From: Eubacterium sp.
Lineage (GTDB): Bacteria; Bacillota; Clostridia; Lachnospirales; Lachnospiraceae
Assembly: GCA_003520145.1 (NCBI GenBank)
Contig: DOVJ01000153.1
Span: 863-6,942 of the forward strand
Direction: 5' to 3'
DNA: 6,080 nucleotides
The notes below the pieces were generated by a model. That model was not told the origin of the DNA. It saw nothing but the letters and a program-made list of their open reading frames with translations, and ran no database searches. The translations under genes were made by a program, and so were the position numbers. Below, piece after piece: positions 1 to 5,510 of the stretch (position 1 is the stretch's first letter; each line of letters opens with the position of its first letter).

Positions 1-977
1 TCCTCAGAAAGCTCATCAAATACAAGTGCATCCTTGGTTCTTGCAGCTATATTCACAAAGCCCATACGTTCTATATTATCTCTTATAAGTTCAACCTTGT
101 TTTCGGACAGGTCTCTCGCCTCAACATAGCCCGTTCCCTTGAGAAGTTCGGCCACATGAAGGGACTTGCCACCAGGAGCAGCGCACACATCTATAACATA
201 ATCACCGCTCTTAACACCAGCGACCTTACCAACAAGCATAGAACTCACATCCTGTATGGTGAATAATCCATCCCTGAATTCTGCCATAGAATCAAGATAA
301 TTAAAACCTGATATTCTCAAAGCCTCATCAACATAAGGTGCATCTTCAACTGTGATGCCCTGACTTTCAAGCTTCTCCTTAAGAGTCTTAACATCTGTCT
401 TACAGGTATTCACCCTTATAGTTGTATCATCCTTCTCTAAGAATGCTATGAGCATACTTTCGACTCTGTCAAAATCATAGACCGCAAGCCACTTCTTAAC
501 GATCCACTCAGGAACAGAATAATAGATAGACAGATATCTCGAAGGCGTGCGCTCCTTATCAGGATAATTAATATCCTTATATGAACGCACCACAGTTCTC
601 AAAACACCATTAACAAAGCCTGAAAGATTGAAAAATCCTCTTCTGTTCGTGAGCTTGACAGCCTCATCACATGCCGCAGAATTCGGAACACCGTCCATAT
701 ACATGATCTGATAAACAGCCATGCGAAGAACGTTACGGATGACACTCTTCATACGCTTAACAGCAACCTGCGAATATTCATCGATCACATAATCAAGAGT
801 GATCTGTCTCTCGATAGTTCCATTAGCAAGTCTTGTTATAAAAGCCCTATCCTTCTTTTCAAGGTACTGATACTTCTTAAGAGCATCACTTATGGCATGA
901 TGACTGAAAGCGCCATTCTCGTTAACTTCCATAAGTATATCAAGCACTATGGCTCTTAGATTAACCGATTTAATCAC
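1..977 (-). CDS. rsmB: 16S rRNA (cytosine(967)-C(5))-methyltransferase RsmB, N-terminal part (3' end outside window)
   Basis: RsmB (also called Sun or Fmu) methylates C967 of 16S rRNA using S-adenosylmethionine. The first 325 codons of about 440-450 are present. Residues 1 to about 135 form the NusB-like RNA-binding domain, with AVYQIMYMDGVPNSAACDEA (87-106) and FVNGVLR (121-127) as recognisable blocks. A linker follows, with TIRVNT (186-191). The methyltransferase domain begins near QDVSSML (242-248), with the SAM-binding motif DVCAAPGGK (263-271) and the second-strand acidic residue Asp289 in ARDLSENK. The two catalytic cysteines, expected in the PCSG-type motif and the later TC-type motif, lie beyond the window edge, so activity cannot be verified. 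The start is GTG with a strong ribosome binding site, overlapping the peptidase stop by eight bases. It is the last visible gene of the operon that starts at def. Confidence 0.95.
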   Translation of the reverse strand, partial: MIKSVNLRAIVLDILMEVNENGAFSHHAISDALKKYQYLEKKDRAFITRLANGTIERQITLDYVIDEYSQVAVKRMKSVIRNVLRMAVYQIMYMDGVPNSAACDEAVKLTNRRGFFNLSGFVNGVLRTVVRSYKDINYPDKERTPSRYLSIYYSVPEWIVKKWLAVYDFDRVESMLIAFLEKDDTTIRVNTCKTDVKTLKEKLESQGITVEDAPYVDEALRISGFNYLDSMAEFRDGLFTIQDVSSMLVGKVAGVKSGDYVIDVCAAPGGKSLHVAELLKGTGYVEARDLSENKVELIRDNIERMGFVNIAARTKDALVFDELSE

Positions 978-1671
978 GCCTTCTACCTCCTCCGAATATA
1001 GCTATAAGTCTAAGAAGATTGAGGAGTGCATAAGCTGTAGATGCCACATAAGTCATAGCAGCAGCAGTAAGAACCGATCTTGCTCCCGGCATCTCTGATG
1101 CGGATAAAACATTCATGCTTCTTAAAGACTTCAAGGCTCTTGCAGATGCGTCGAATTCAACAGGAAGTGTAACTACCTGGAACAAAACAGCTAAGCCAAA
1201 TGCAATCAAGCCAAACTGTATAAGTGTATCTGATATTCCAGTATTAACTAACAATCCCAGGAAGATAAGCGGCATAGAAAGCTTGGATCCGATATTGGCA
1301 ACAGGAAGAAGCATGCTTCTGAAAGCAAGAGGAGCATAGCCTTTTTCATGCTGCATAACATGTCCGCACTCGTGTGCAGCTATAGCAACAGATGCTATGG
1401 AATAGCCTGCGTAAACCTCAGAAGATAAGCCTACAGTCTTATTACGAGGATCAAAATGATCCGTCAGATCTCCACTTATGTTCTGGATAGATACATCTGT
1501 GATACCGTTATAACGCAATATCATCTCCGCCATATCTTTCCCCGAAGTCATCGAAGAATTAAGTACCTTACTGTACTTCGAATAAGTAAGCTTAAGACAC
1601 CAGCTGACAAGCATGCATGCAAGTGCTGCAAGTATTATAATCCAATATGATCCAAATATACTCAAATCCAT
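970..1671 (-). CDS. Membrane zinc metallopeptidase, YugP/DUF-type Zn_peptidase_2 family
   Basis: This 233-residue protein matches the YugP-like neutral zinc metallopeptidase family found beside def/fmt/rsmB in many Bacillota; its substrate is not established. An N-terminal hydrophobic segment (about 10-28) anchors it in the membrane. The zinc site is HECGH (100-104) in the context VAIAAHECGHVMQH, with Glu101 as the expected catalytic base. Glu172 in LPVEFDASARAL is a plausible third zinc ligand in this family. Further hydrophobic stretches at about 132-145, 148-170 and 202-226 suggest three more membrane segments or hairpins, with a basic tail (GGGRRRD). The start is ATG two bases after the fmt stop, with GAGAGG upstream at a rather long 12-base spacing. 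Its last codons overlap the rsmB start by eight bases and supply the rsmB ribosome binding site. The family call is confident; the biological role is unknown. Confidence 0.9.
   Translation of the reverse strand: MDLSIFGSYWIIILAALACMLVSWCLKLTYSKYSKVLNSSMTSGKDMAEMILRYNGITDVSIQNISGDLTDHFDPRNKTVGLSSEVYAGYSIASVAIAAHECGHVMQHEKGYAPLAFRSMLLPVANIGSKLSMPLIFLGLLVNTGISDTLIQFGLIAFGLAVLFQVVTLPVEFDASARALKSLRSMNVLSASEMPGARSVLTAAAMTYVASTAYALLNLLRLIAIFGGGRRRD
985..990 (-). promoter_or_regulatory. Ribosome binding site that decides the GTG start of rsmB
   Basis: Read on the minus strand, GGAGGT (990-985) lies seven bases before GTG at 977, an almost ideal site. It is embedded in the last codons of the peptidase gene, where it encodes Gly-Gly. 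It is followed by GTGATTAA, in which the rsmB start overlaps the peptidase TAA stop (972-970), a classic arrangement for translational coupling. Confidence 0.75.
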
Positions 1672-1673
1672 AA

Positions 1674-2582
1674 TTATCTGTAACCTCTCACAAATTCCTG
1701 AGCACTCATGCTCTTCTTTCCTTCAAGTTGCAATCTCGTGATACGAAGTACTCCGTCACCAGTCTTCACATATACTCCGTCCTCACGCATGATAAGTTCA
1801 CCTATCTGTGAATCCATATCATCATCCTCTATTATATCACATTCCCAGACCTTTAACATCTTTCCATTCAGATGTGTAAATGCACTCGGCCATGGATTAA
1901 AAGCTCTCACCTGATTGCGTATCATGACAGCACTTCTGTTAAAATCAATAAGTCCGTCATCCTTACTTATCATAGGAGCGTAAGTGGCCTTCTCTTCATC
2001 CTGAGAAACAGGCTTTACAGTACCATCCTCTATAGAACCTATAGTTTCAATAAGTGTATCCGCGCCGAGCACTGCAAGCTTATCAAACAGGCTTTCACCA
2101 GTATCGTTATAGTCTATATCAAGAGTATTTACACTTAAGATATCACCTGTATCCACGCCTTCATTCATACGCTGGATTGTAACACCTGTTGTCTTATCGC
2201 CATTGTATATAGCCCACTGTATAGGAGCGCAGCCACGAAGCTGCGGCAAAAGCGATGCATGAACGTTAATACATCCGAATCTCGGTATATCAAGAACCTC
2301 CTTTATGAGGATTCTTCCATAGGCAACTACCACTATTAAGTCAGGATCAAGCCCCTTTATAAGTTCTACGAATTCAGCATTGCGAACCTTAACAGGCTGA
2401 TATACTGATAACCCATGCTCTAGCGCTAGCTTCTTAACTTCAGGCATAACAAGCTCGCTCTTTCTTCCTCTTGGCTTATCCGGCTGTGTTATGACACCTG
2501 TTATGTTATGTCTTCCATCCTTTATGAGTTTTTTAAGAGATACAGCCGCAAAATCAGGTGTACCCATAAAAACTATATTCAA
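1674..2582 (-). CDS. fmt: Methionyl-tRNA formyltransferase
   Basis: Fmt transfers the formyl group from 10-formyl-THF to the amino group of methionyl initiator tRNA. The 302-residue product is slightly shorter than the E. coli enzyme. The N-terminal Rossmann-type domain starts MNIVFMGTPDFAAVSL (1-16). The catalytic triad typical of formyltransferases is visible as Asn106 and His108 in GCINVHASLLPQLRG (103-117) and Asp144 in GVDTGDIL (142-149). A C-terminal tRNA-binding OB-type domain follows from about 205 (NPWPSAF at 229-235; RLQLEGKKSM at 283-292). The start codon is TTG; MNIVFMGTPDFA matches the conserved family N-terminus, whereas starting at the next ATG would lose five conserved residues. 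It sits two bases after def and two before the peptidase gene, so it is clearly in an operon. Its donor is the product of Fhs and its chemical effect is undone by Def, both encoded in this window. No missing residue is seen. Confidence 0.97.
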   Translation of the reverse strand: MNIVFMGTPDFAAVSLKKLIKDGRHNITGVITQPDKPRGRKSELVMPEVKKLALEHGLSVYQPVKVRNAEFVELIKGLDPDLIVVVAYGRILIKEVLDIPRFGCINVHASLLPQLRGCAPIQWAIYNGDKTTGVTIQRMNEGVDTGDILSVNTLDIDYNDTGESLFDKLAVLGADTLIETIGSIEDGTVKPVSQDEEKATYAPMISKDDGLIDFNRSAVMIRNQVRAFNPWPSAFTHLNGKMLKVWECDIIEDDDMDSQIGELIMREDGVYVKTGDGVLRITRLQLEGKKSMSAQEFVRGYR

Positions 2583-2584
2583 TA

Positions 2585-3073
2585 CTATTCACCTTCCTCT
2601 TCATCACCATAGAGTTCGGAATTATCTATAAGATCACCTTCAACAAGGTCTACATAGAGCTTTCCATCGAGATGATCACACTCGTGGCATATACATCTTG
2701 CAAGAAGCTCTGTACCTTCTATCTCTCTTATGTTACCATTCTCATCAGCGGCTCTGACGATAACATGATCAGGTCTTGTAACCACTCCGCTCTTTCCAGG
2801 AACACTAAGACAGCCTTCATAGCCGCACTGTTCTCCCGATGTCTCTATGATCTCAGGATTAACAAGAACTATACCGCCCTCGCCTATATCCATGACAACT
2901 ATCCTCTTGAGTATGCCGACCTGTACTGCAGCTAAGCCTACGCCATTAGCATCATACATAGTATCAAACATATCCTCGATTATCACACCAAGCTTATCAT
3001 CAAAAACCTTCACAACCTTAGAAGTCTTTCTAAGTATTGGATCACCTTCTTCTCTTATCTTTCTTATAGCCAT
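2585..3073 (-). CDS. def: Peptide deformylase
   Basis: Peptide deformylase removes the N-formyl group from the initiator methionine of nascent proteins at the ribosome exit, releasing formate; it is a metal enzyme, usually iron. The 162-residue product is of normal length and has the three family motifs: GVGLAAVQ (44-51, with Gln51), EGCLS (86-90, metal ligand Cys88) and HECDH (130-134, metal ligands His130 and His134, catalytic Glu131). The residue before the last motif is Cys129, where many family members have Gln; with Cys127 and Cys132 this makes a small cysteine cluster near the metal site. The tail is acidic (GDEEEGE). The start is ATG with AGAGG seven bases upstream (3085-3081). It is the first gene after the predicted promoter and structured leader, and its TAG stop is two bases before the fmt start, so the two are probably translated together. 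Identification is secure. Confidence 0.97.
   Translation of the reverse strand: MAIRKIREEGDPILRKTSKVVKVFDDKLGVIIEDMFDTMYDANGVGLAAVQVGILKRIVVMDIGEGGIVLVNPEIIETSGEQCGYEGCLSVPGKSGVVTRPDHVIVRAADENGNIREIEGTELLARCICHECDHLDGKLYVDLVEGDLIDNSELYGDEEEGE
2590..2599 (-). promoter_or_regulatory. Ribosome binding site that decides the TTG start of fmt
   Basis: Read on the minus strand, GAGGAAGGTG (2599-2590) ends seven bases before TTG at 2582. It lies inside the last codons of def, so the acidic Def tail (EEGE) and the fmt ribosome binding site use the same bases. The next in-frame ATG (codon 6, at 2567) has no comparable site and would delete the first beta strand of the Rossmann fold. Confidence 0.7.
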
Positions 3074-3096
3074 AATCTTTCCTCTTTCTCAAAATT

Positions 3097-3119
3097 CAAG
3101 TCTCGCACCGCGAGACTTG
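3097..3119 (-). repeat. Inverted repeat A: 10-bp perfect stem just upstream of the def ribosome binding site
   Basis: CAAGTCTCGC (3097-3106) and GCGAGACTTG (3110-3119) are perfect reverse complements around a 3-base loop. On the minus strand it is followed by AATTTTGAG and then the def Shine-Dalgarno AGAGG (3085-3081). The four-T run is too short and too offset for a confident terminator. Its bases 3108-3115 are also one arm of stem B, so A and the outer part of B cannot form together. Confidence 0.7.
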
Positions 3120-3183
3120 CGCGCCGGATTCGGTCTGCGCAAGCAGACAAATTTCCTTTCCGAATCCGTGCGCATTCTCGCGG
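3108..3183 (-). repeat. Inverted repeat B: long interrupted stem with an inner tetraloop hairpin
   Basis: From the outside in, CCGCGAGA (3108-3115) pairs with TCTCGCGG (3176-3183), TGCGC (3118-3122) with GCGCA (3170-3174), and CGGATTCGG (3125-3133) with CCGAATCCG (3160-3168). Inside, TCTGC (3134-3138) pairs with GCAGA (3143-3147) around a 4-base loop that reads GCAA on the plus strand and TTGC on the minus strand. An unpaired AT-rich strip (about 3148-3159) lies on one side. The pairing spans 76 bases with small internal loops, far more complementarity than chance would give. Confidence 0.65.
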
Positions 3184-3188
3184 AGCGA

Positions 3189-3224
3189 TTATCTCAGTCG
3201 GAGGTTGGACCCCGACTGAGATAA
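3189..3224 (-). repeat. Inverted repeat C: 13-bp perfect stem, first hairpin of the leader
   Basis: Arms 3189-3201 and 3212-3224 are perfect reverse complements (TTATCTCAGTCGG and its partner) around a 10-base loop. Within the loop, GGT (3203-3205) and ACC (3209-3211) can pair further across a single bulged base. There is no T-run on either side, so it does not look like an intrinsic terminator. On the minus strand the loop side carries ACCTCC (3205-3200), resembling the anti-Shine-Dalgarno core, though two of those bases are tied up in the stem. Confidence 0.75.
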
Positions 3225-3244
3225 ACGTAGTATACAACATTTTA

Positions 3245-3253
3245 ATTATAGCA
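3245..3253 (-). promoter_or_regulatory. Extended -10 promoter for def-fmt-peptidase-rsmB
   Basis: On the minus strand the sequence reads TGCTATAAT (TGC 3253-3251, TATAAT 3250-3245), a perfect extended -10 element of the housekeeping sigma factor. At 17-base spacing the -35 position (3273-3268) reads TTTATT, a poor match (3 of 6), as is common where an extended -10 is present. It sits in an AT-rich stretch just after the priA stop. The predicted start of transcription is near 3238, giving a leader of about 165 bases before the def ATG. The promoter is inferred from sequence only; def may also be reached by read-through from priA, since no clear terminator lies between them. Confidence 0.6.
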
Positions 3254-3276
3254 CATTAATCGCCAATAATAAAGTA

Positions 3277-5499
3277 TCATCTCGTAAATTCAAATCCCAC
3301 AAGCACTTTCCTGTAATCAGGATTATCTGTCACTTCATTCTCAACTATGTCCTTAACCGCCACAAGATTCTCATAATAAGGCGATTTAACATATATCATA
3401 TGCCTGTAATAATCATTCAACTTATATATATTGGCCTGTTGCGGTCCAAGCACCTCTTCACCATCTGCATTCATAACAAAAAGCAAAGCCAAAGACTTAG
3501 AGCACTTTACAAGTTCCTCCTCATCCTTGCTCATCACACGTATTGCAAGCATATTTGAAAAAGGTGGATAGCCAAAGTTCTTTCTAAAAGCATATTCAGT
3601 GTCATAGAAAGCTCTGTAATCCTGGTGTGCGGCAGCCTGTATGCAATAGTGATCAGGCGAATAAGTCTGAAGTACGACCTCACCCTTCTTCGCCGAACGG
3701 CCTGCCCTGCCGGAAGCCTGGGCAACGATCTGATAAGTAGTCTCTGCCGCCGAATAATCATCCACATATAAAGACATATCCGCAGCCATTATGCCCACAA
3801 GCGTAACGTCAGGAAAATCGTGCCCCTTGATGATCATCTGAGTGCCTATGAGTATATCAGCTTCCTTCTTTCTAAATGTTTCTAAAAGTCCTTCATATTC
3901 ACCCTTTTTGGAAACAGTATCAGAATCCATGCGAAGAACGCGAGCTTCAGGATACATCTTACGAACAACCTCTTCAAGCCTCTGTGTTCCTGCCTTAAAA
4001 GTACCGATATACTTCGAACCACACTCAGGACACGTCTTAACCATCTCGGTAGTATGCATGCAATAGTGACAGTGAAGCTTTCCGTCGTTATGAAGCCTCA
4101 TAGACACATCGCAGTGAGGACACTTTATGACAAAACCACACTGTCTGCAAGATATGAAACCTGCAACCCCGCGTCTGTTGATAAAAAGCATAATCTGCTC
4201 ATGTTTAGAAAGCCTGTCTCTTATCTTAAAATCCAGTTCACGCGATATTATGTTTAGGTTTCCGCTTGAAAGCTCTGCTCTTAAGTCTACTATACTGACA
4301 TCAGGCAAAGTTGCCCCTTCTATAGCTCTGTTTTTCAGTTCATAATAAGCATATTCATGCTCCATAGCTCTCTTATAGGATATAAGTGACGGTGTCGCAG
4401 AACCGAGCACAAGCGAAGCATCATGAAGCCTTGCGAATTCCCTCGCAACCTCTCTTGTATCATATCTCGGAGCCTGCTCGCTTCTGTAGGAGCTCTCATG
4501 CTCTTCGTCTATTATTATCAGTCCCACATCTGCAAATGGCACAAAAAGAGCTGATCTCGGACCTATGACCACATCCACCTCATCATCATGTATCTTAGAC
4601 ATCTGGTCATACTTTTCACCTTGATTAAGCTTTGAATTAAGTATTGCAACCCGCTCGCCAAACCGTCTTCTGAAGCGCTCAACAGTCTGCTTGGTAAGAG
4701 CTATTTCCGGTATAAGTATGATAACCTTCCGGCCCAAACTTACAACATGAGAAGCCATATATATATATACTTCAGTCTTGCCGCTTCCTGTGATACCGTA
4801 TATAAGAGAAGTATCCCTTACACCCATGTCATACTTAGAAACAAAATCGTCGTATACAGCCTTCTGTTCAGCATTTAAGGATACAAGCGTCTCTTCATCA
4901 CTGCTATCACAGACTTCTCTATACTCTCTCTTATCATCAATCCTTATGATTCCTTCTTTTACAAGCTTTTCAAGAGTTGTCTTCGACACACCGGTATCAG
5001 CATAATTAGTAAAGCTTATAACCTCTTCATCCACAAGCCGCTTAAGAAGAGCAAGCACATTCTTATGTGCGGCAGAAGTATTGGCGATGATATTCTTTAT
5101 AGCCGAAACATCAGCACTTCTGTATATGTAGTGGCGCGTAACTTCTCTTACCTTGTCCCTGACAGGCATAACTATCTTGAGCGCAGCCGCCATAGTTCCA
5201 CCGAAGTTATGCTTGATGAAGCCAGCCAAAGCAATCAGCTTATCCTCTATCTTGAGCTTATCCTTGTAGATTCCTGTTATTTCTTTGTACGCAAATGACA
5301 TACCGTCATCTAAAGTCGATTCCGGTATGTCATACATAATCTCCATCACATAAGCCTTCATCGGTCTGTTACCCTTTCCGAAGGGAACCAAAACCGTCAT
5401 GCCGACCCTTATCAACTCTTCGAGTTCAGTCGGCACGATATATGTAAATGTTTTGTCTAATTTTGAATAATTACTGTCTACTATAACGCTCGCAAACAC
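3277..5499 (-). CDS. priA: Primosomal protein N' (replication restart helicase PriA)
   Basis: PriA is a 3'-to-5' superfamily 2 DNA helicase that recognises stalled forks and D-loops and starts reloading of the replicative helicase. The 740-residue product has the full family layout. An N-terminal 3'-end-binding domain opens with MFASVIVDSNYSKLDKTFTY (1-20), and a winged-helix-like region spans about 120-200. Walker A is GITGSGKT (235-242), followed by IPEIALT (264-269), GPRSALF (313-319), Walker B DEEH (331-334) and GSATPS (366-371). Eight zinc-binding cysteines are present at 451, 454, 460, 463, 477, 480, 490 and 493. Motif V is GTQMIIKGHDFP (552-563) and motif VI is QASGRAGR (594-601). All key residues are present and the length is normal. 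The start is GTG, chosen because the reading MFASVIVD matches the family N-terminus. It ends in TGA 203 bases before def and follows fhs by 11 bases. No truncation or frameshift is seen. Confidence 0.98.
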   Translation of the reverse strand: MFASVIVDSNYSKLDKTFTYIVPTELEELIRVGMTVLVPFGKGNRPMKAYVMEIMYDIPESTLDDGMSFAYKEITGIYKDKLKIEDKLIALAGFIKHNFGGTMAAALKIVMPVRDKVREVTRHYIYRSADVSAIKNIIANTSAAHKNVLALLKRLVDEEVISFTNYADTGVSKTTLEKLVKEGIIRIDDKREYREVCDSSDEETLVSLNAEQKAVYDDFVSKYDMGVRDTSLIYGITGSGKTEVYIYMASHVVSLGRKVIILIPEIALTKQTVERFRRRFGERVAILNSKLNQGEKYDQMSKIHDDEVDVVIGPRSALFVPFADVGLIIIDEEHESSYRSEQAPRYDTREVAREFARLHDASLVLGSATPSLISYKRAMEHEYAYYELKNRAIEGATLPDVSIVDLRAELSSGNLNIISRELDFKIRDRLSKHEQIMLFINRRGVAGFISCRQCGFVIKCPHCDVSMRLHNDGKLHCHYCMHTTEMVKTCPECGSKYIGTFKAGTQRLEEVVRKMYPEARVLRMDSDTVSKKGEYEGLLETFRKKEADILIGTQMIIKGHDFPDVTLVGIMAADMSLYVDDYSAAETTYQIVAQASGRAGRSAKKGEVVLQTYSPDHYCIQAAAHQDYRAFYDTEYAFRKNFGYPPFSNMLAIRVMSKDEEELVKCSKSLALLFVMNADGEEVLGPQQANIYKLNDYYRHMIYVKSPYYENLVAVKDIVENEVTDNPDYRKVLVGFEFTR

Positions 5500-5509
5500 T
5501 TATCCACCC
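5500..5509 (-). promoter_or_regulatory. Ribosome binding site supporting the GTG start of priA
   Basis: Read on the minus strand, GGGTGG (5509-5504) is followed by ATAA and then GTG at 5499. The match to GGAGG has one mismatch and the spacing of 4 bases is short, so this is a modest site. Together with the nearby fhs stop at 5511-5513, it suggests priA translation is partly coupled to fhs. The next in-frame ATG (codon 34) would remove part of the conserved N-terminal DNA-binding domain, which favours GTG. Confidence 0.6.
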
Positions 5510-5510
5510 A

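Larger units (their letters stand above)
3097..3224 (-). other. Structured intergenic block of nested inverted repeats (def leader or dispersed repeat)
   Basis: This 128-base block fills most of the gap between priA and def and consists almost wholly of inverted repeats: arm pairs 3189-3201/3212-3224, 3108-3115/3176-3183, 3118-3122/3170-3174, 3125-3133/3160-3168, 3134-3138/3143-3147 and 3097-3106/3110-3119. By my count it is about 57% GC, richer than the AT-rich sequence on both sides. It lies downstream of a predicted promoter, so it should be transcribed as the 5' leader of the def operon and ends about 11 bases before the def Shine-Dalgarno. I do not recognise it as a named riboswitch or T-box. 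It may be an RNA regulator or a copy of a palindromic intergenic repeat; this single copy cannot distinguish them. Confidence 0.6.

Noticed and set aside
1611..1622. GCATGCATGC palindrome in the peptidase gene as a protein-binding site
   Set aside because: It encodes normal residues of the first membrane segment, stands alone and has no promoter or partner site nearby.
3100..3115. CACCGCGAG on the plus strand resembling the T-box sequence TGGNACCGCG
   Set aside because: The match is partial (the ACCGCG core only), the resemblance is on the plus strand with no plus-strand gene downstream, and the bases are explained by the 10-bp palindrome.
3097..3119. Hairpin A followed by AATTTTGAG on the minus strand as an intrinsic terminator of priA
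   Set aside because: The T-run is only four long and begins two bases after the stem, and the hairpin lies directly ahead of the def ribosome binding site. A weak or conditional stop is possible but not supportable as a terminator.
2847..3224. Plus-strand open frame of 125 codons running over def and the intergenic block
   Set aside because: It is antisense to the secure def gene, has no recognisable domain or ribosome binding site, and the other plus-strand open frames in the window are likewise shadows of minus-strand genes.
3226..3236. TATACT (minus strand) near GTATAC as a second -10 element
   Set aside because: No acceptable -35 or TG extension at the right spacing, whereas the TGCTATAAT upstream is a far better candidate.
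3074..3276. Block as a miniature transposable element
   Set aside because: The outer ends (3097 and 3224) are not inverted repeats of each other and I see no flanking target duplication. A dispersed non-mobile repeat remains possible and is kept as a finding.
4757..4769. AT dinucleotide run (13 bases) inside priA just after the Walker A codons, as a possible phase-variation tract
   Set aside because: Only about six repeats, it encodes the ordinary Tyr-Ile-Tyr stretch, the frame is intact, and a replication restart gene is an unlikely target for phase variation.
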